The notes under the pieces were generated by a model. It had not been told where the DNA came from and ran no database searches. It was given only the letters and a program-made list of their open reading frames with translations. Positions 1-10,210 of a stretch of DNA of 64,000 bases are shown here, piece after piece. Source of the DNA: Cladorhizidae sp. MBARI D1340-BT2 (Eukaryota > Porifera > Demospongiae > Poecilosclerida > Cladorhizidae); assembly GCA_028752905.1 (NCBI GenBank), contig JAQNBH010000012.1, forward strand, positions 24,141,816 through 24,205,815, written 5' to 3'. Both the position numbers and the translations under genes were made by a program. Position 1 is the stretch's first letter. Every line of letters begins with the position of its first letter.

Positions 1-446
1 CCCCTCTCACTTCCATTTGTGGACGCAACCTTGGAGTGGATGGTTGTAGCCGACACTTTTGTTATGTGCAGGGAAACTTTTGTATGCTTATTGAGCAGGT
101 GCTCATCCTTGCATGGATGTGGTCTGGTGTGGAGGGTTTTGTTGTTTTGATACTTTTTCTCCCCCTGCCTGTTAAATTCTTCTTTCTCTTTCTGCAGTGT
201 TGCTTTCTCTCTCCCTTACTGCTTCTCATTCTCCATCTACTCCTATCTACTCCCTCTACTCCTCCCTCTCTCCCTCTCTTCCTCTGCCTTCTCTTCCTCC
301 TATTCCTCCCTGTCCATCTGCTCCCTCTCCTCCTCCCTCTCCCCTTCCATCTCCTCCCTCTCCTCATTGTACACTTCTTTCCTCTCCTCCACTTCCTCCC
401 TTTCTCTCTCTTCCCTCTTCACTTCTTGCTTGCTCTCATCTTGCAG
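1..446 (+). other. Pyrimidine-rich intron before the FYVE exon
   Basis: No coding similarity is recognised here. From about 190 to 445 the + strand is nearly pure C/T with short CTCC and CTTC repeats, ending in a TTGCAG acceptor directly before the FYVE exon. It reads as the 3' part of an intron with a very long polypyrimidine tract. Long open frames here are compositional artefacts. Confidence 0.7.
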
Positions 447-629
447 GACACGACCACAGACTTCAACAAGTATTGGATGCCTGACAAAGCATGCAAGGAG
501 TGCTCCAACTGCAATGTGAAGTTCAGCATTTTTGTTCGTCTTCATCATTGCCGAATCTGTGGCCGCAGCATCTGCCACACCTTTTGCTCCATCACTATTC
601 CCGGGGCCTTACTCAGACCGGACTTGCAG
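447..629 (+). CDS. PIKFYVE: PIKfyve-like exon: FYVE zinc finger
   Basis: This exon encodes most of a FYVE domain, which binds phosphatidylinositol 3-phosphate on endosomes. In PIKfyve the domain recruits the lipid kinase that makes PI(3,5)P2. The reading frame has the WxxD motif (WMPD, 474-485), the CSNC pair, the basic RLHHCR stretch and the second CRIC pair, followed by an IPG turn. The order and the WMPD start match PIKfyve better than other FYVE proteins. Acceptor TTGCAG ends at 446 and the donor GTTGGT starts at 630. Oddities: the usual RR/KHHCR is RLHHCR, and the third Cys pair reads C-H-T-F-C, so the normal CxxC ligand is Phe with a Cys one residue later. The kinase domain is not in the window; the gene probably continues elsewhere or is a fragment. 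Confidence 0.85.
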
Positions 630-813
630 GTTGGTGTGGATGAAGTCTCTATTAGGATCACATGTGAACATCATGTGATTGCTTGTTTGTTGTTCTCTCC
701 TCTCACCTGAAATATTAGTGAGGTCTACCTTCCCCTCCTCCCCCTATTTCCTGTAGCCCAGTTCCTCTGTCTATGCAGTAACTTATTGTTGTTGTTGTTG
801 TTTATTGCTTTAG

Positions 814-979
814 GGAAATCTGAGGACATGTAAAGATTGCTGCAAAGTGTTCAATGAGTTCTGCTTGTCCAAGATGGAGGATAAATCAGTCCAACCTAGC
901 GACTCCATAAGAGTAGACCACACACCGTCATCGTCGCATTCATCCAAGATTGGTGTTGAATCTCCTCAACCTCTCCATG
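814..979 (+). CDS. PIKFYVE: PIKfyve-like exon: end of FYVE finger and linker
   Basis: The frame continues from the previous exon (phase 0) with LRTCKDC, which supplies the last CxxC zinc-ligand pair of the FYVE finger. It is followed by a Ser-rich linker. Acceptor GCTTTAG ends at 813 and donor GTAATA starts at 980. The exon ends in phase 1, which fits the next exon. A Ser-rich, low-conservation linker after FYVE is typical of PIKfyve. No lesion is seen in this exon. Confidence 0.8.
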
Positions 980-1043
980 GTAATAAGCAGTGCCTCCTGT
1001 TGTGTATTTGCTAGCTTTTCTATTTACTCGTGTATACATATAG

Positions 1044-1351
1044 GAAGTGGAACCTTTGGACGTACCCTCTCCGGCTCCCGCCCACCTGCCATGAGCATCC
1101 TGAGTCCTCACAAGTCCTGAGACGAGGGCTTATCTGGAGGGTGGAGCCAAGAAATCATGGACCTGTCTCCCTCTCGTACCACCGCAATAGAGTTTGATAA
1201 TCCAACCCCTACCCGGAGACGTCTATCCAGTCGGAAGCCAACCAGTTTTGATCCAATCAGTGCCAAGAGTCGGAGAGAGAGTGCTCTGATACTGGATGAG
1301 GTTAGGAGAGGCGGATCATGGAGGGGCATGGCAGGGAGGGAGTTACAGGAG
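1044..1351 (+). pseudogene. PIKFYVE: PIKfyve-like exon with in-frame TGA
   Basis: Acceptor ATATAG ends at 1043 and the phase-1 junction restores a Gly codon. The frame is Ser/Arg-rich, as expected for the phosphorylated linker between the FYVE and DEP domains of PIKfyve. It runs to a GTATAT donor at 1352, but a TGA stop sits in frame at 1118-1120. The same frame is open for over 70 codons after the stop, with a continuing linker-like composition. A CGA-to-TGA change would explain it. A 38-nt retained intron (1114-1151) was considered but would not keep the frame. So this is either a null copy, a sequence error or an unusual decoding event; a null copy is preferred because the neighbouring gene is also damaged. 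Confidence 0.65.
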
Positions 1352-1849
1352 GTATATCCAGTGTTGTCACACCTGTCCTAGGACATCGTGGGACTATCAT
1401 GACGTCCCTAGCCCTAGCATACCTAGCCCTAGACATAGAATACCCCTTACCATAGGGAGCCTTTGTCATTTCCATAGGTATCCCTTGCCATAGACAATCC
1501 TAGCGATCCCCCTAGCCCTTAGCCATAGAATATCCACAGCCCTAGCATTGATTCCAGGATCCATGCTCTATATTTGGTTAACCTCACTACGGATATCCTG
1601 GGAGAGTCCCAAGTGTCCTGGCCTGGGATGTCCTATACGTAAGGTGTGGCAGTGCTGGGCATGTATGGATTACTGGACGGTGGAGAAAAGGAGGGTGAAT
1701 TATTATTGGGTGTGGGAAAGAGGAGACACAGGTTTGCGGGGTGGGTGGGTAGTGTTGAGAGGAGTGGACTTGATGGTGAGGAGAGGGACAAATCCATGAT
1801 GACATTACATTACTCTAGCCACAGCCCTAGCCCTACTGCAAGCCACAGC
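1352..1849 (+). other. Intron-like stretch with dispersed repeat pieces
   Basis: No coding match. It contains loose CCTAGCCCTAG/CATAG motifs. At about 1545-1635 it holds a diverged single copy of the 80-bp repeat that is tandem at 36262-36650 (shared words ATCCATGCT, CCTCACTA, ATCCTGGGA, GTCCCAAGT). Confidence 0.5.
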
Positions 1850-1970
1850 CTAGCCTTATTCCTTGCCACTGCCTAGCCCTATTCCTTGCCACTGCCTCAG
1901 CCCTATTCCTTGCCACTGCCTCAGCCCTATTCCTTGCCACTGCCTCAGCCCTAGTGCCCTAGCCCTAGCC
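1850..1970 (+). repeat. 24-bp minisatellite
   Basis: About four to five tandem copies of a 24-bp unit built on CCTATTCCTTGCCACTGCCT. Diverged pieces continue to about 2060. A related piece lies inside the end of the Tc1 transposase frame at about 5040-5095. Confidence 0.85.
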
Positions 1971-2358
1971 CTTACACCTTTACCACTCTCCATAGGCATT
2001 GCCCTAACCTTGCCACTGCCCAAGCCATATCCCTTGCACTGCCTCCTAGCCCTAACCCTTGCTACTGCCCTATCTCTATCAGGGTTTCATCCAGGATTTT
2101 TCAACTGGGGAGTGTTCAGCAGGACTGGTATGCAGATAGATTAGTCACTGCTACTGTGCAGCCACCCACATTACATGAGTGAGGGGGGGGATTATGCCAG
2201 GACTGACTGGATAAGTCAGTTTCTAAAAACAACCCGAGCCTGGAAGCCATTTGGAAATTCTAGCCATGGGGATTCACCATAGTCAGGTCAGCTTTAACCA
2301 GAGCCTGCCACTGCACTTCCAGTCATCATACATACTGTACAAGTCATGATTCATCATC

Positions 2359-4639
2359 ATGGATATCAGAAGATTTCTGAAGAAACGTACACTGCCGGAG
2401 TCTATTGACTCTCATCACTCAGTTTCTACTGCTGTCAGTAAAGTAGCCAAGCTTAAGAACAGCCAGGAGGCCAAGGATGCTGGCAATGGTAGGTCAGAGC
2501 ATAATGATGCATCTGAGGAAAATGCCACACAGCAGTCCACTTCTTCAGTTGCATCAATTTCACTGTCATAAGAAACAGAAGCTAGTCAAGTTTCTGGCAG
2601 CGAAGGTGCTGTTATAAGAAGCTGAAGCCGAAGTTCCAGTCACACTGGCAAGAGAAATACTCTTGAATAAGTTTCAACTCTGTGACCAATGGGATGTTGT
2701 GTCAGTACTGTTCTGATATTTACAAGGAGGATAGGGAAGTACTGAAGCACACAGAAGGAACTTGGATTTGTCGCCAGTGTCCAACTGGAAAAAGGCACTG
2801 GATACATGAAAGCACACGACAGCATGTCACAAAGTAGCAAAAGCCAAAGTAAAGTAGAGGCAGAGAAACAAACCCAAGCTGAAGGAGCTGTAATCTTTCA
2901 GGGGAAAGAGAGGTACGATGAACAAGTAAAGCAACACAACCATGCGTGTACTGATCAAGAAGTGGTTGAAGATCATGTATTTTTTGTGTAAACAGAAAAT
3001 AGCACACCCAATTTTGATGATGCGGTTCAGTTTATGGTGGAGAATGGTGATGACGAAGTGAGGAAACATTTAGATACAGCTTCAAGAAATGCCAACTACT
3101 GCTCTCATGTTGTTCTAAGTGACTATCTTGATGTCATCAGCCTGTGGATCCAACAAGGTATCCTCAAATCTCTTAAAAAGAAGCTGCATTCTGTTCAATA
3201 CTGACTGATGAGTCGACAGATATAGCAACAACTGAGGAGCCTTCAACTTGCTTTAGATGGGTTGGCAGTTCTGTTTCACAAGTGGAACATTTCATGGGAC
3301 TTTTAGCCTTTCTGCATGTGATGCTGCTTCAACATTTGCTGCACTGAAAGCTTTCCTAGCAGACAGTGGCATTGAAGCTGGGAAACAGCGATATGATGGG
3401 GCTGATACCATCTCAAGCATGAACAATGGAGTCCAAATGTGTATCCGCACACTGGCACCACGAGCATTGTTTGCGGACTGAGGGCACATGTTCTGCAGCT
3501 TTGCTGTGTTTCAGCTGCTATGTAGATGCCTGCCAAGTCTGAAGAAAGTCTTTGCAACACTGATGTCTGTTTGGAAGATTTTCCACTACTATCCAAAGCA
3601 GTTTTCTGCACTGAAGGAGATGCAGGCAATCAACAACCACCCCCAACTAAAGATGATCAAGCCAAGTGATATCCGCTGGCTGGCACGTAACAGATCTGTA
3701 AGAGCAATCAGGTGCTCCTTGAGGCCACTGATAGATATGCTTGAGCACATCCACAAGGATACTGGAGAGCCAGAAGCACTTGGAATGCTGTAGACATACA
3801 ACTTTGTGGCAGACCTGATGATGCAAAGTGATGTCCTTCCTGTATTGACTTGTCTTGGTAGAGCCTTGCAGGCCAATAAAGCAGACTTCACTCTTGTAGC
3901 CAGCCAGCTGACCATGTCCAGCACTACCTACAGCAGGTCAAGGAACATCCCAATTATCAGGAGTACCTGTCCACAGTCCATGACACAGTAACAGACCTTG
4001 CAATTGGTGTTCTAGATCTGGAGACAGCAAGAGAGAATTTCAATAAGAGTGTGCTGCAGCCATGCCTGGCAGAGGTCAGCAGGAAAATCGGCTGTCGTTT
4101 CAAAGATTCCTTGGGCCTCTTGACTTCTTTCAGCATCTTTGACACACAGAAATGCCCAACAGATGCCCAGCCACTGCACCAATATGGCACTGCAGAATTG
4201 GAGAAGCTCCTAGAATTCTATGGGAAGACAACAGAGATTGAGTGTGAAGGAGAAGTCTTCACAACTCCAGCAGATGATGATAAGCTGGAGACAAGACTAG
4301 AGTGGAAAGCTTTCAAATTGGTCATGTTTGAGGAGATGAAGAGTCTGTCATTGAAGAAACTTGTAACACTGTTCCTGAGAAGTCAGGCAAAGTGTGCGAC
4401 CTTACCCAACATCAAGATTCTGCTCCCCATAGCCATGTTATTTCCTGTGTCCACCGCAACTGTTGAGCGCTCCTTTAGTGACATGAAGCAGATCAAGGAT
4501 CGACTTCGTAATCCACTGCTTCCTGCATCACAGCCAAGCTGATGACCATAGCCATCAAAGTGCCATCACTCCCTGAAGTGGACTTGGATGCTGTGCTGGC
4601 TTTGTGGAAGGCAATGAAACCAAGGAGACGGCTTTTGTA
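2359..4639 (+). pseudogene. hAT-superfamily transposase relic (copy 1)
   Basis: A broken hAT DNA-transposon transposase. It starts at ATG 2359 (MDIRRFL...), where this clade often begins with a short conserved M-D-x-R-x-F peptide. A TTF-type zinc-finger region follows at about 2640-2815 (Trp, CxYC and later C-x-x-C pieces). The central RNase-H-like part is at about 3190-4000, and the C-terminal dimerisation domain at 4380-4520 contains the ATVERSFSDMK signature. The last frame ends with a basic RRRLL and TAA at 4637-4639. At least five frame breaks or stops separate these pieces, including stops at 2569 and 3479 and shifts near 4530. It shares domain order and C-terminal ending with the reverse-strand copy at 48374-50579, so they belong to one clade. 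Inverted ends were not identified. Non-functional as it stands. Confidence 0.85.
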
Positions 4640-4938
4640 ATTAACAATTCACTATCACAGTAAAGAAATATCTTACATTGCGGTGAACGAGTTAACAATA
4701 ACTGTTGTTACTGTGTTGCTGTAAACTTACTGTGTAGCCAGCCATTTGTCTTTTCTCTATATAAATGGAACTACATGTACAAGTTGCAATAATGCTGCAC
4801 TACTAGTCCTTGATCATTCACCTTAGTCCCCAGGCTAGTGGAATAGTGTTAATCAGATCTCACCCTGATATATACTGTTTATGTCCATGGCTATAAAATA
4901 CAAATTCCACACAGTTAACTTGCATTTGAACTTTTGTA
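4640..4938 (+). other. No gene seen
   Basis: A/T-rich sequence between the hAT relic and the Tc1 relic. It is probably the 3' untranslated end of the hAT element. A G-rich run lies at about 4955-4975. No coding match. Confidence 0.5.
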
Positions 4939-6202
4939 TCAGTGAAAATTAGTGGGAAGGGGGGAGTGGGGGGGGGATATCTCCCCCACAGATCCTGAAT
5001 GGGCGGTTTCAATCCCCTCCCCTCCCCTCCCCTGGATGAAACTCTGCAGTATCCTTTGCCACTGCCTCCTGGCCCTAACCCTTGTGATTACCACTTTTCG
5101 TAAATGCCTGATGTATTTCGTACACTTGGCACAGCTAACCCCCTTCCAAAATTCTTCAATTCCCTTCACCAATTCGTCCTTTGTCCTCGGCTTGATCTCC
5201 CTCCGCATGTATTCTTTTAATTCGTGCCATAAATTTTCAATGGGGTTGGAATCGGGTGACTCAGGTGGGGTCCTCCACCAGTTCACACAGTTCTGGTCCA
5301 TAAAGATCTTGGCCAAATTTGATGTGTGCTTGGGGTCGTTCTCTTGCATGAACCTGTGATGGTCGGGGGAAACATCCTGTATAAATGGAAGTAGAGTCTT
5401 CTTAATAATTTCGCAATACAAGGGGGCCCGCATGATGCCTTCAAATATACAAATCCCACTTGCACTTCGCAGGCTTATCCCAGCCCAGACATGGACCTTC
5501 ACTGAATGTTTGGGCCTGTAATTGAATGCATATCAGTGCAAGTGTTAAATAATCACCTAAGTTTTGTGGCATCTTAATGCCTATACCTTGGTTTGTTCTT
5601 GGGGGGGGGTTCACCTCTTTTACGGCAGCAGAAGCACCTGTGAGTTTCCAGTTGTATGGTGCAATCATCAGTCCACACTACATCTTCAAACCCACCAGAC
5701 GCTTCTGCCAGATATTGCTGTGCCCATTCCAATCTCTTCACCTGTTAGTGACGAGTAGAGGATATTCAAGTTAACCCTACATTCCAGTTAAGACTAGTTA
5801 CATGTATATACAAACCTTATTAGCCTGTCGGATAAGTTGGCAGTAAGAGCTGCCACGAAAGGTCCACCCGAGAGCAGTCCGACAGCGGAGGATTGTGCGG
5901 AGAGAGATATTATAGCCTCTGGACTGCAACATATGGTGAAGCTGGTAGGCAGTGGTCTCATCATCATGCCTCATCTGTTCCTCAACTAACTTTTTTATGT
6001 CTGCTGACACGATCGAAGGCCTTCCACTGCCTTCCCGCCTGGCAATGGTTCCTGTTTTGCGGTACCACAATATAAAATTTCTTATCCCCTGACTACTCGC
6101 AAGTAAGCCTTCATTGGCGAGCATTTTAGCTATTGTCGTTGAATTGTAGCCCTCTCTCATCAAACAGAGTATCCTTTGTTTTTTGTACTCAGAATAAACC
6201 AT
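4939..6202 (-). CDS. Tc1/mariner transposase, three exons, two introns
   Basis: Cut-and-paste DNA transposase read on the minus strand from ATG at 6202. Exon 1 (6202-5816) has the paired helix-turn-helix region with the GSGRPS linker near residue 60. Exon 2 (5741-5587) has LEWAQQ and the first catalytic Asp in VVWTDD. Exon 3 (5515-4939) has HVWAGI, NDPKHTS and SPDSNPIENLW, which carries the catalytic Glu. Joining through two GT-AG introns of 74 and 71 bp keeps one open frame; the junctions are phase 0 and phase 2. Odd points: the residue before NDP, normally the second catalytic Asp of the DD34E triad, is Glu (GAG), and the frame after HLRKVV (about 5092) runs into local repeat sequence, so the true C-terminus is lost. 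Probably inactive or altered despite the open frame. Confidence 0.8.
5516..5586 (-). other. Intron 2 of the Tc1 transposase (71 bp)
   Basis: On the minus strand ACCAAG is followed by donor GTATAG and the intron ends in TTACAG. Removal joins the KNKPR segment to PKHSVKVHVWAGI in frame, as in uninterrupted Tc1 relatives. Confidence 0.75.
5742..5815 (-). other. Intron 1 of the Tc1 transposase (74 bp)
   Basis: On the minus strand the exon ends ...AATAAG, then GTTTGTATA opens the intron and CACTAACAG closes it, with a CTAAC branch-like motif close to the acceptor. Removal rejoins RQANK to VKRLEWAQQ, the expected order in Tc1-type transposases. Confidence 0.75.
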
Positions 6203-6645
6203 TGCGTAAGAAAACTGCTGGGGGATACTAAATCAAAAGCGAAAAAAAGATAAATATTAGAGAAATACTAGAAAGAGGGAAGGGAACTTACGCTTGACAA
6301 TAGCTCTTGTGGAGACAGACACTGGATTGGAATAAACTGCCGCTCAACCGCACGCTACAGAAGATAGAACTTTGAAAACACGAACACGCTCGATTGCCTC
6401 TAAGCTAAGCGCCCTGCTTCAAAGCGCATGTGCGGAAGCCGCCTGGTGGTTATTACGTTTTCTACCGTTTGTTTCCGTTCATTCGTTTGCCAACGTTGAT
6501 TCCCGTTCATTTCCGTTGGTTTACGTTTGATTTATAACCGTTGACGGTTTGCGTTTTTTGGCGTTCACGGCATGCGTTGTTTAACGTTTAACGCAACGCA
6601 ACCGGCATGTTTTTTTGCCGCTACTGTAGCCTCAAATCCTTGTTT
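6203..6645. other. CpG- and CGTT-rich stretch upstream of the Tc1 gene
   Basis: No coding match. From about 6430 to 6605 it contains many ACGTT, CCGTT and GCGTT words and far more CpG than the surroundings. It could be the 5' part of the transposon, a promoter, or a CpG-rich simple repeat. Inverted ends were looked for but not found. Confidence 0.45.
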
Positions 6646-6649
6646 TGAA

Positions 6650-7868
6650 CTAGCCACTGCCCTAGCCATTGCCGTAGCCCTAGTCATAGCCCTAGTCATA
6701 TCCCTAGTCAGCCCTAGTCATAGCCTAGTCATAGCCTTAGCCATAGCCCTAGTCATATCTCTAGTCATAGCCCTAGTCATAGCCCTAGTCATAGCCCTAG
6801 TCATATCCCTAGTCAGCCCTAGTCATAGCCCTAGTCATAGCCCTTGTCATAGCCTTAGCCATAGCCAGCCCTAGTCATAGCCTAGTCATAGCCTTAGCCA
6901 TAGCCCTAGTCATAGCCCTAGTCATAGCCGTAGTCATAGCCCTAGTCATAGCCCTAGTCATAGCCCTAGTCATAGCCCTAGTCACAGCCCTAGTCATAGC
7001 CTAGTCATAGCCTTAGCCATAGCCCTAGTCATAGCCCTAGTCATAGCCCTAGTCATAGCCTTAGCCCTAGCCATAGCCCTAGTCATAGCCCTAGCCATAG
7101 CCCTAGCCATAGCCCTAGCCATAGCCCTAGCCCTAGCCCTAGTCGTAGCCCTAGTCATAGCCCTAGTCAGAGCCCTAGTCATAGCCCTAGTCGTATCTCT
7201 ACTCAGCCCTAGTCATAGCCCTAGTCATAGCCCTAGTCATAACCCTAGTCATAGCCCTAGTCATAGCCCTAGTCATAGCCCTAGTCATAGCCCTAGTCGT
7301 AGCCCTAGTCGTAGCCCTAGCCATAGCCCTAGTCATAGCCATAGTCATAACCCTAATCATAGCCCTAGTCAGCCCTAGTCATAGCCTAGTCATAACCCTA
7401 GACATATCTCTAGTCAGCCCTAGTCATAGCCCTAGTCATAGCCCTAGTCATAGCCCTAGTCATAGCCCTAGTCATAGCCCTAGTCATAGCCCTAGACATA
7501 GCCCTAGTCATAGCCCTAGTCATAGCCCTAGTCATAGCCCTAGTCATAGCCCTAGTCATAGCCCTATTCAGCCCTAGTCATAGCCCTAGTCATAGCCCTA
7601 GTCATAGCCCTAGTCATAGCCTAGTCATAGCCCTAGTCATAGCCTAGTCATAGCCCTAATCATAGCCCTAGTCATAGCCCTAGTCAGCCCTAGTCATAGC
7701 CCTAGTCATAGCCCTAGTCATAGCCCTAGTCAGCCCTAGTCATAGCCTAGCCATAGCCCTAGTCATAGCCCTAGTCATAGCCCTAGTCATATCTCTAGTC
7801 ATAGCCTAGTCATAGCCCTAGTTATATCTCTAGTCAGCCCTAGCCAAAGCCATAGCCCTAGTCATAGC
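6650..7868. repeat. 12-bp satellite (CCCTAGTCATAG) array
   Basis: Roughly 100 copies of a 12-bp unit AGCCCTAGTCAT with variants (AGCCTAGTCAT, CCATAGCCCTAG, occasional deletions to 6-bp CCCTAG). The array abuts the 3' end of the reverse-transcriptase relic at about 7870. Open frames through it are spurious. Confidence 0.95.
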
Positions 7869-7869
7869 C

Positions 7870-9605
7870 CTAGAAACAAGTGAGGTCAGGATGGCTTGGA
7901 CCAGGTCATGAGTGGCAGCAGCTGAGGCCAAGAAGGAAGAGGGAGCAAGCTGCACTGCACTCCTGATTCCAAGACCCCCTACACCAACAGGGAGAGTGGC
8001 CTGCAACCAAGAACGGACATCTTCAGTGAAATTAATGTTAGTAATGCCACTCACAATTGACTGGAGACTCTCATCATAATCTATCAGGGCAGGAGAGAGA
8101 AAACATGGAGAAGTCCTGAGGGTGTATAGAAGCTTAGGGATAGAAAATGCATTACGCAGCAGAATTAAGGCATCCTGAGCAGAAACGAACCTGAGTCTGT
8201 CCCCCATGACCTCAAGGGCCAATCTTTTCAGTTTGTTTACTGAGCTCTAGATCATGAATTATATCTTCCATTGAGCCCCCTGGAGTAATGTCATCTAGAA
8301 ACATTACACACAACTCCGATGACAGCTGAGTACAGTTATGATGAAGTGAAAGACAGAAAGGGAGAGGGCCAAGGGGATCCCCCTGCTGCACCCTGACTTG
8401 TCACCCCTGAACAAGGAGGATGGTGAAAAGTATACAGAATGAACAAAAGGGTAGATTACAGGTGCTAAGGTATAGACAGCTTCCAATACCTTGTCTCTGC
8501 GTATAGAATTGAAAGCGTTTTTGATGTCAAGCTTTTACTACTGCATGGTTAGGTTGCAGGTTGTTAAGAAACTGCCTGGTGGCATGGACAGCTGCTTCTT
8601 CACCCCCACTGATTCCAAAACCCAGCTGCCTGGGTGCTAGCAGGGATGCCATGTCCTCGCTTACCATGTTCCCAGCTACCTTGGCCACTAGCCGACGAAG
8701 GGTGCACCCTATTGCTATTGGTCTAACCCAACCTCCTTTCTTCTCTAGAGCCAATAGGATAGCACCAAAAAAGAAAGGATGGATAGAGGAAAGAATTCTT
8801 CCCTCTAGGACCATGGTAGAGAAGGCAGCTAAGACAGAGAGAAGGGGGAGACTTCATTTGGATGCTTCAGCATGTCCTTCAGATGTTGTGGTCTTAAACC
8901 ATCAGGACCACCAGCTGACCCACAGGGGAAGGATCAGATTGCTCGAGCAACATCCTCTTCTGAAACCGCCAATGGCACAGGAAGGACATCAGGGGTCGGT
9001 GAGATGGACGCATCAGGATGAGGAGATGGGTGCCTGTCTAAGGGCAGAGAAGGTGGCATCACCATGAAACTTCTGAGGAAGCCAAGCGAACAGCTCCTTT
9101 AAAATCTCCCTCCTCCAAGCTTCTCAGACACTCGGCGACCCAGTGACTTCATGGTATCCAGAACAGTAGCTCTGCTCTTCCTAAGGGGGTTTGTTGGAAG
9201 AGGGGGATCTTCCTCCTCTCTCAGCTGCTTATTAACCCCAGATGCTAAGGACCAACGCTGACCACACCTTGGGGGCACTGTCAGAGACCTGGAAGTGCAG
9301 AGGAAAAGCCTCTCCCAAGCACTTTCAGAATTGCTGAAAACCACACCTTCTAATATGGTAACTAATTTTGAAAGGGCAAGGGCTCTGGATCCACTAGTTA
9401 TCCTCTTTAGGATCTGAGACTTGGGTATTTGACTAAAACTGAACCCCGAAAGTGGCGGCTCTCCATTTGGAGAGGTTGCTGGAGAGAAAACAGGTGGACC
9501 ATCCTCACCACGTGGCATGGGGCTACCTGAAGGTGGCAACGCTGCAGCAGGAACTCCCGGTGGCTGATTCGATCCTTGGGCAGCGGCTATTCGGTCCGTG
9601 AGTAC
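7870..9605 (-). pseudogene. LINE-type (non-LTR) reverse transcriptase relic
   Basis: Minus-strand fragments of a reverse transcriptase in N-to-C order. The first is an N-terminal segment (9539-9099), followed by the GPDGLRPQHLKDML signature (about 8950-8880). Next come GWVRPIAIGCTLRRLVAKVAG (8750-8670, fingers/palm), a DIKNAF-type motif with the first catalytic Asp (about 8530-8510), QQGDPLGPLP (about 8385-8355), and a FLDD box in place of YxDD (about 8310-8290). The thumb region ends near 7872. Frames change several times and stops intervene, so it is dead. Its 3' end breaks into the 12-bp satellite. No endonuclease, RNase H or poly(A) tail was recognised. The LINE clade cannot be assigned by eye. 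Confidence 0.75.
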
Positions 9606-10083
9606 GAACTAGGCCCGCCGAAGTCACAGAGAAACACCTCAAACAAACAGGAAGGTAGAGCGAGCGGACATTTATTTATCCCGAGCGATTATTTTATTAT
9701 TATTATTACTTTATTATTATTATATGTTAATCAGTTGTGAGTATATACCTAAATAAATAAGTGTTTTATTTGCGGAGGTAATCTAAAATTATAGGGGGGA
9801 GCTTGAAATTACCTTAATTAAGCTACTGTATATACCTCCAGGGGTAACTTGAAATCGCCACCTTATCTCGCGGTTATCTGAACGCCATAAATTTTTTAAT
9901 TCCCAAGCAGGCAAGCAGCGGGAAAAAGGAGAGAAAAAAAGGGGGGAAAAGTTGTGGGGTAAGGGGTCAGCTACGCCAGTCCTCATCATTTGTAAAGCAT
10001 GCGCGAGAGCAGGAGTGTTGTCCTAGAAGACGAGTACCTAAACACTTGACTTTTAGTTGTCCTGAACCCCTGTATAAGTTGAA
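9606..10083. other. Low-complexity region before the aminopeptidase start
   Basis: Contains an (ATT)n run at about 9685-9725 and a purine-rich run at about 9918-9960. No gene recognised. The aminopeptidase promoter would be expected here, but no clear TATA or initiator element can be defended. Confidence 0.4.
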
Positions 10084-10210
10084 ATGTCCGAGAAAAATAA
10101 AACTGTTTGAGCGTCTTTCAACTAAAGTGGTTCCATGTAACTACAAATGGGAGCTCAACCCTGACCTGAAAAACTTCACCTTCAAAGGGATTTTGGACAT
10201 TACAGTTGAA
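10084..10210 (+). pseudogene. NPEPPS: NPEPPS-like exon 1 (start, frame slip)
   Basis: An ATG at 10084 opens MSEKNKT, matching the short M-x-E-K start of NPEPPS. The following FERL...VVPCNYKWELNPDL...FTFKG segment, typical of the M1 N-terminus, is in another frame. One extra A in the A-runs at 10090-10101 accounts for the shift. The donor is GTGAGT at 10211. The frame upstream of 10084 is open without an ATG and is not taken as coding. Confidence 0.8.

Noticed and set aside
1114..1151. 38-nt intron removing the PIKfyve TGA
   Set aside because: Has GT and AG ends but removal shifts the frame; weak donor.
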